A DNA stretch of 18,989 nt from CAYUAI01 sp964442745 (GTDB lineage: Bacteria; Pseudomonadota; Gammaproteobacteria; S012-40): contig CAYUAI010000077.1 of assembly GCA_964442745.1 (NCBI GenBank), positions 1 to 18,989 of the forward strand, given 5' to 3'. The first letter of the stretch is position 1. Each line of letters starts with the position of its first letter. Of the stretch, positions 15,910-18,989 are shown one piece after another. Below the pieces are notes generated by a model. The model was not told where the DNA came from. It worked only from the letters and a program-made list of their open reading frames with translations, and ran no database searches. The position numbers and the translations under genes are program-made.

Positions 15910-16160
15910 TTTTCTTTCACTATTAAAACTAAGTATGTAAGTATTCTGTTATTTTAACCCATTTGTTTCTCCATTTCGCAGTCGTCAATGAGAATACTTA
16001 ATAACCAATTGAATTTTATATAAATTCAAGATATACCCAAAGTGTTTGAGATTTAGGTATTGAGTTACGATGCCTATTTTTGTCCTGGCGAGACGAAACG
16101 ACAAGTCATCACCGGCCTTATTGCGAGTAGTGCCACCAGCAGTCAGTGCATTAGGCGACA

Positions 16161-16772
16161 AACCCGGTGTTTGTCACCGACAGTTTAACCACCGATTATC
16201 CGGGGGTGATGGGCTTATTAAATGAAGGCAGCCGTGGCTACACCATCAAAACAACCGCCTCGGGTCAATGTCGAGCCAGTCATCATTGCGAATCTGTCAA
16301 TCCTGATAGTTTATCGTGCACTCGTGATTGGTAACAACAATTGTCAAGATCCGAAAGGCCAATGGCAAGTATTAGAGACCGCCGTAGCCGAGGCGCAATC
16401 CGTGAGTCAACTATTGAAAGCCGATGATGGGTTTACCGATGCGACCTTGCTGACCGATGCTTCAAAGCGAGAAATGATCAATGCGCTCGCGGATTTAGCC
16501 AAACGTACCCAGGCTGATGACAGTCTGGTGGTGCTTTATTGCGCGAAGGGGCACGAGGCCAAGATCGGGATCCGAATAGCCTACGTTATTATCAAAAAGT
16601 GGCCGACAAAAAAAGCGTACAAATCTTAGCTGCTGGCGGCGTTGAATTTGTCGATGATAATTATCGCGGTTCCGGGCATTCGCCGTTCACCTATTTTTTA
16701 CTCAATGAATTAAAACACGATAACGAAGTCTGGGTTCACCAGAGGGCGAATCGAACCCCTCCGATCCGATGA
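16161..16772 (+). pseudogene. Caspase-like (C14 family) pseudogene with deleted catalytic centre
   Basis: Three frame pieces line up with one caspase-family protein. Frame A from 16161 reads NPVFVTDSLTTDYPGVMGLL. After a shift, frame B from about 16312 reads YRALVIGNNNCQDPKGQWQ, then AQSVSQLLKADDGFTDATLL and RTQADDSLVVLY. After another shift near 16535, frame A resumes as GQDRDPNSLRYYQKVADKKS, ILAAGGVEFVDDNYRGSGHS and PFTYFLLNELKHDNE. The part that normally holds the catalytic His (YxGHG) and Cys (DSCFSG-type) is missing between the last two pieces. The similarity ends near 16727. The protein cannot be active. A further stretch at 16090-16150 (ETKRQVITGLIASSATSS) may be an older N-terminal remnant, less certain. 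Intact relatives are proteases of unknown role, sometimes fused to other domains. Confidence 0.75.
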
Positions 16773-17119
16773 CATCCGTCAAACCCCAAGGCCCCTTTTG
16801 GAAACCCCCTGGTTCTGGATTGATACACTGACCACCACGATGGCCAGCGGTTATGCACTGAATCGTCGTGGGGGTAGCAACAATGACGGTGATGTGGTCT
16901 ATCAGTGAGAAGACTAACGACGGCTATCTCCTTTAAATTAAGAAATGGGCGACGTGATAACGTCCCTGTTTCGCGCCCAGATTGGATTTGTATTGGTTCG
17001 TTCTGAGCCCGATAGAGTGCATTGCATGCACCAACGCAACAATGAAAATGGCTCCATCGCTGGGGTGGGGCTATGCAAAATGGTGCAAGTTTAAATTGAT
17101 GTCAGAGAAAAATAGCGGG
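16773..17119. other. Decayed region without an intact gene
   Basis: The plus strand shows protein-like scraps: ETPWFWIDTLTTTMASGYAL with RRGGSNNDGDVVYQ ending at a TGA near 16906, and a 50-codon frame from ATG 16945 to TAA 17094. Neither has a ribosome binding site or recognisable domain. They may be remnants of a gene that once followed the caspase gene. No structural RNA or repeat is seen. Confidence 0.45.
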
Positions 17120-17258
17120 GTAGCGTGGATTAAGCGCAGCGAATCCACGATGAACAAGCGTTGAAAATAAATGAATTCACTCTGGCCTTGTTGTTATTTC
17201 CACGCCATATTACATCGTTCATGGCTGATGTGGATTCGCTAGGCTTAATCCAGGCTAC
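17120..17258. mobile_element. 139-bp MITE-like element with 29-bp imperfect inverted ends
   Basis: The left end begins GTAGCGTGGATTAAGC (17120) and the right end, read inward on the minus strand, begins GTAGCCTGGATTAAGC (17258). Over 29 bp the ends match at 26 positions. Each end is itself a near-palindrome (GTGGATT ... AATCCAC in the left copy). The 81-bp interior codes for nothing. The GTGGATTAAGCG...CGAATCCAC motif is, to my knowledge, a widely scattered intergenic palindrome in proteobacteria. No clear target-site duplication is visible. The right end interrupts the DUF4143 remnant and supplies its stop codon. Two adjacent palindromic repeats in opposite orientation would look the same. 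Confidence 0.6.
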
Positions 17259-17882
17259 TGGACGATAAGACCTTCCAGGGCGATACTTTCAATTTCCTCT
17301 GGACGACCCAGTGATCCTTTGGGTCTGACTGAATGAAAAACGCCGATATCAAAATAATAGAATTTTTCATATTTAATTAAAAGGCGTTTAGCCCGCTTGC
17401 TAAAAAGCGGGCTCCGAAATGCTAACAGTAAGCCTTCGAGTATTTCAATGAATCCTTCAATCGTTTTACGGCTGACTTTCGCTTCTCCTGCCACTTCCGA
17501 AACATTCAAAATAGCGCCTTGCGAAAAGGTAATACTTTCTAAAAATTTCGAAAAGTGACCGGTATTTCTCACCAGAGCTTCGGCTTGTACTTTATCATGC
17601 AGGTACAGGGATAGATAAGCGTTGAGTCGAAACTGAAGATCTGCAGAAGTCACAATCAAGGGGACTAGACCAAACTGCCAGGCCATCGTCAGATCAAATT
17701 CGTCTCTCTGTTCGGCGACCATAAAGGAATGTAGCGACGCATCGAGTACACAACCCGCCAGTAGGTTGCTGCCCCACGCCGTAAAACTTTCTAGCGCTGA
17801 AATCGATCAAGACAAACCTCAAATATGGTTGCTCCTCGATCAACTGATGTACTACATCAAGTAAAGCCGGCACTTTTAGGGC
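17255..17882 (-). pseudogene. DUF4143/AAA-type ATPase remnant, truncated at both ends and frameshifted
   Basis: Minus-strand codons from about 17882 read LKVPALLDVVHQLIEEQPYL and RFVLIDFSARK, the stretch that follows Walker B in ATPases of the AAA_14/DUF4143 family. A shift between about 17790 and 17774 moves the frame to GSNLLAGCVLDASLHSFMVA. It then continues intact through the DUF4143 domain (VSEVAGEAKVSRKTIEGFIE, LLLAFRSPLFSKRAKR, KFYYFDIGVF) to EGLIVQ, where a TAG from the mobile element ends it. The N-terminal P-loop region is absent upstream. The usual nuclease-like C-terminal part is not found beyond the element. The product cannot be a working ATPase. The open part starting at the Met codon 17722 could still be translated, but nothing suggests it is. 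Confidence 0.85.
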
Positions 17883-18217
17883 ATGTACTTTTGATCATTG
17901 CACGCTTAAAAAATCAAGAATGGAGCATTGATTAAAATATCCATCTCACTGATTTTTTTTGTCTGTATTTTCCACTTTTTGGAATTATTCCTAACAGTAT
18001 TTTTAATATGGATCCTGATCGAGGTGTTGGTTAATTACGTCATCAAGATGATTTTGTTTTCGATTGAGTGACACGTTAATGCGCGACGACTCAATTATTT
18101 CTCGATAAAATTTACTTCACAAGAATTCAGAATATTTATCAAATATGAACAGGTTTTTTTGAAGTCAGTTTAGACTTACAAAAAATACAGCAAAAATAGA
18201 ATTGGCTTGCATTGCAT

Positions 18218-18431
18218 TATTTTTCTGTTAATCTAACCATGTCTCGGAAGTGTGCTAAACAGAAATATATCTGTCATTAGCACTTTCAGATTTAAAATCA
18301 TGTAAAATAAAAATAATTCTGCTGTATTCATTTTTAAATTTGTATCATTTTTTTTTCGTTCTGTAGTCGGGGTATCCACCCTGTGAATATCAAACAAAAA
18401 ACAAATTAGTATTTTTCTATTAATTTAACCA
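18218..18431 (+). repeat. Direct repeat pair (22 bp, 20/22 identical) 192 bp apart
   Basis: Copies lie at 18218-18239 and 18410-18431 and share the core TATTTTTCT(G/A)TTAAT(C/T)TAACCA, differing at two positions, both G/A or C/T transitions. Both are upstream of the lysine-rich gene in the same orientation. They could be paired regulator binding sites or traces of a local duplication; neighbouring bases do not match. Confidence 0.65.
18252..18283 (+). promoter_or_regulatory. Two-step hairpin in the leader region
   Basis: GTGCTAA (18252-18258) pairs exactly with TTAGCAC (18277-18283). Nested inside, ACAGA (18259-18263) pairs with TCTGT (18270-18274) around a 6-nt loop, with a 2-nt bulge. It lies between the two direct repeats. 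No U tract follows, so a terminator is unlikely; a protein-binding or RNA leader structure is possible. Confidence 0.4.
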
Positions 18432-18489
18432 GTTAATTACACACGACTGTTATCATGTGGAATTGTACCGTTAAAGATGGATTTTTCTA

Positions 18490-18511
18490 ACTGTATCGTC
18501 ATATATACAGT
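18490..18511. promoter_or_regulatory. Inverted repeat ACTGTAT-N8-ATACAGT
   Basis: Perfect 7-bp arms (18490-18496 and 18505-18511) are separated by 8 nt, a layout typical of dimeric regulator sites. It is about 145 bp upstream of the lysine-rich gene. The spacing does not fit LexA (CTGT-N8-ACAG) because here CTGT and ACAG are 12 nt apart. The regulator is unknown. Confidence 0.4.
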
Positions 18512-18654
18512 GTCATTGAACGATTTCTCTGGTTCGGTCATGCCGGGTCGTTGTATCGATATTTCAATCGCCTGACGGATACATTTTTGTAAATTTTAAA
18601 ATATCCAGCTAAATTATAACCAAAATAACCCACTTAAGGGGAGAAGTTTTCACG

Positions 18655-18989
18655 ATGCTCCAGACAAAGTATATGAGGAATACCCTGGCAATCCAGGTCC
18701 TAATTTTTTTAGCAATATTTTCTGTATCAACCCTCTCGTTAGCAGGAGACGATAAAAAGGAACAAGAGAAAAAGGAACAAGAGAAAAAGGAACAAAAAGA
18801 GCAGAAAGACAAAGATAAGAAAGATAAAGACAAGAAAGACAAAGACAAGAAAGATAAAGACAAGAAAGACAAAGACAAGAAAGATAAAGACAAGAAAGAT
18901 AAAGACAAGAAAGATAAAGACAAGAAAGATAAAAACAAGAAAGATAAAAACGAAAATCCACCGCCGCCGCCCTTGGCCGTAATCATAAC
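18655..18989 (+). CDS. Secreted lysine-rich DKDKK-repeat protein (3' end outside window)
   Basis: The frame opens with ATG at 18655, preceded by AAGGGGAG at 18636-18643, and stays open to the window edge (111 codons). Residues 1-30 form a signal peptide with a hydrophobic core (LAIQVLIFLAIFSVSTLSLA) and a likely cleavage after SLA. A charged spacer (DDKKEQEKKEQEKKEQKEQ) follows, then nine DKDKK/DKNKK pentapeptides (residues 52-96) and a poly-proline PPPPPLAV turn that probably starts the next domain. An in-frame ATG at 18673 is an alternative start. Such a highly basic, extended linker in an exported protein suggests a flexible spacer or a polyanion-binding segment. The functional domain lies beyond the window. 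Minus-strand frames here are mirror images of the repeat. Confidence 0.75.
   Translation, partial: MLQTKYMRNTLAIQVLIFLAIFSVSTLSLAGDDKKEQEKKEQEKKEQKEQKDKDKKDKDKKDKDKKDKDKKDKDKKDKDKKDKDKKDKDKKDKNKKDKNENPPPPPLAVII
18808..18942 (+). repeat. 15-bp tandem repeat, nine units, encoding DKDKK
   Basis: GA(T/C)AAAGA(C/T)AAGAAA recurs without interruption from 18808 to 18942, nine units of 15 bp. Differences are silent T/C changes, apart from GAC to AAC in the last unit, which gives DKNKK. A degenerate tenth unit follows (DKNEN). The frame is kept whatever the copy number, so length variation between strains is expected. Confidence 0.95.

Larger units (their letters stand above)
17883..18654. other. AT-rich 772-bp gene-free region upstream of the lysine-rich gene
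   Basis: No convincing open frame occurs on either strand. The region is strongly AT-rich and holds a near-identical direct repeat pair, a two-step hairpin and an inverted repeat (listed separately). It also has a further 7-bp inverted repeat (ATTGAGT at 18063, ACTCAAT at 18089). A weak promoter-like pair, TTGTAA then TAAATT with 17-nt spacing, lies around 18590-18617 just before the ribosome binding site. The position and density of motifs suggest a regulatory leader, but this is inference. Confidence 0.5.

Noticed and set aside
16027..16060. ATACCCAAAGTGTTTGAGATT, similar in style to a dispersed intergenic repeat of some gammaproteobacteria
   Set aside because: The resemblance is from memory and covers only a short stretch; no second copy is in the window to support a repeat.
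18202..18216. Sigma-54 promoter (TTGGC ... TTGCAT)
   Set aside because: The GG and GC dinucleotides are separated by 8 nt, not the 10 required for sigma-54.
18490..18511. LexA (SOS) box
   Set aside because: CTGT and ACAG are 12 nt apart instead of the 8 required; it is kept only as an unassigned inverted repeat.
18609..18986. Minus-strand frames rich in LSFLS repeats
   Set aside because: Mirror image of the DKDKK repeat of the plus-strand gene, which has the signal peptide and Shine-Dalgarno sequence.

Overview
The window reads as chromosomal DNA of a moderate-GC gammaproteobacterium; no rRNA, tRNA or phylogenetic marker is present, so the lineage cannot be fixed further. The evidence is the gene content: a Rep-type helicase of normal length, a DUF1820 protein, MsrB, and a Gld-type ABC operon of the kind seen in gammaproteobacteria. 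Almost all intact genes lie on the minus strand.

Left part (1-6320): the 3' end of a plus-strand gene meets, across a perfect 19-bp hairpin, a minus-strand operon. The operon order is ATP-binding subunit (GldA-like), ABC-2 permease (GldF-like), GldG-like membrane-anchored protein, DUF4340 protein, and a 55-residue two-helix membrane protein. The first two genes overlap by 4 bp and the other gaps are 14-22 bp. Two good sigma-70-type promoters lie upstream. The DUF4340 gene has been expanded by two tandem repeats: a 15-bp unit (EKTVE) and a 159-bp unit rich in Pro, Glu, Ala and Thr.

Middle (6498-10790): a minus-strand run of DUF1820, a class I methyltransferase, MsrB and a PLP enzyme of the ACC deaminase/D-cysteine desulfhydrase family. 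A small plus-strand HExxH protein diverges from it. A hicA-hicB toxin-antitoxin pair follows, with a 10-bp palindrome as candidate operator.

Right-centre (10979-15909): rep is followed, with a 4-bp overlap, by a 974-residue exported protein. It joins a HEYTH zinc-peptidase-like domain, a TolB/WD40-type beta-propeller and a C-terminal outer-membrane beta-barrel.

Right end (15910-18989): a decaying region. It holds a frameshifted caspase (C14-like) pseudogene whose catalytic centre is deleted, and a 139-bp MITE-like element with 29-bp inverted ends. That element cuts off a doubly truncated, frameshifted DUF4143/AAA ATPase remnant. About 770 bp of AT-rich DNA with repeats and hairpins follows. 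It leads into an intact but window-truncated gene for a secreted lysine-rich protein made of DKDKK repeats. Notable themes are in-frame 15-bp repeats in two unrelated envelope genes and gene decay next to a small mobile element.
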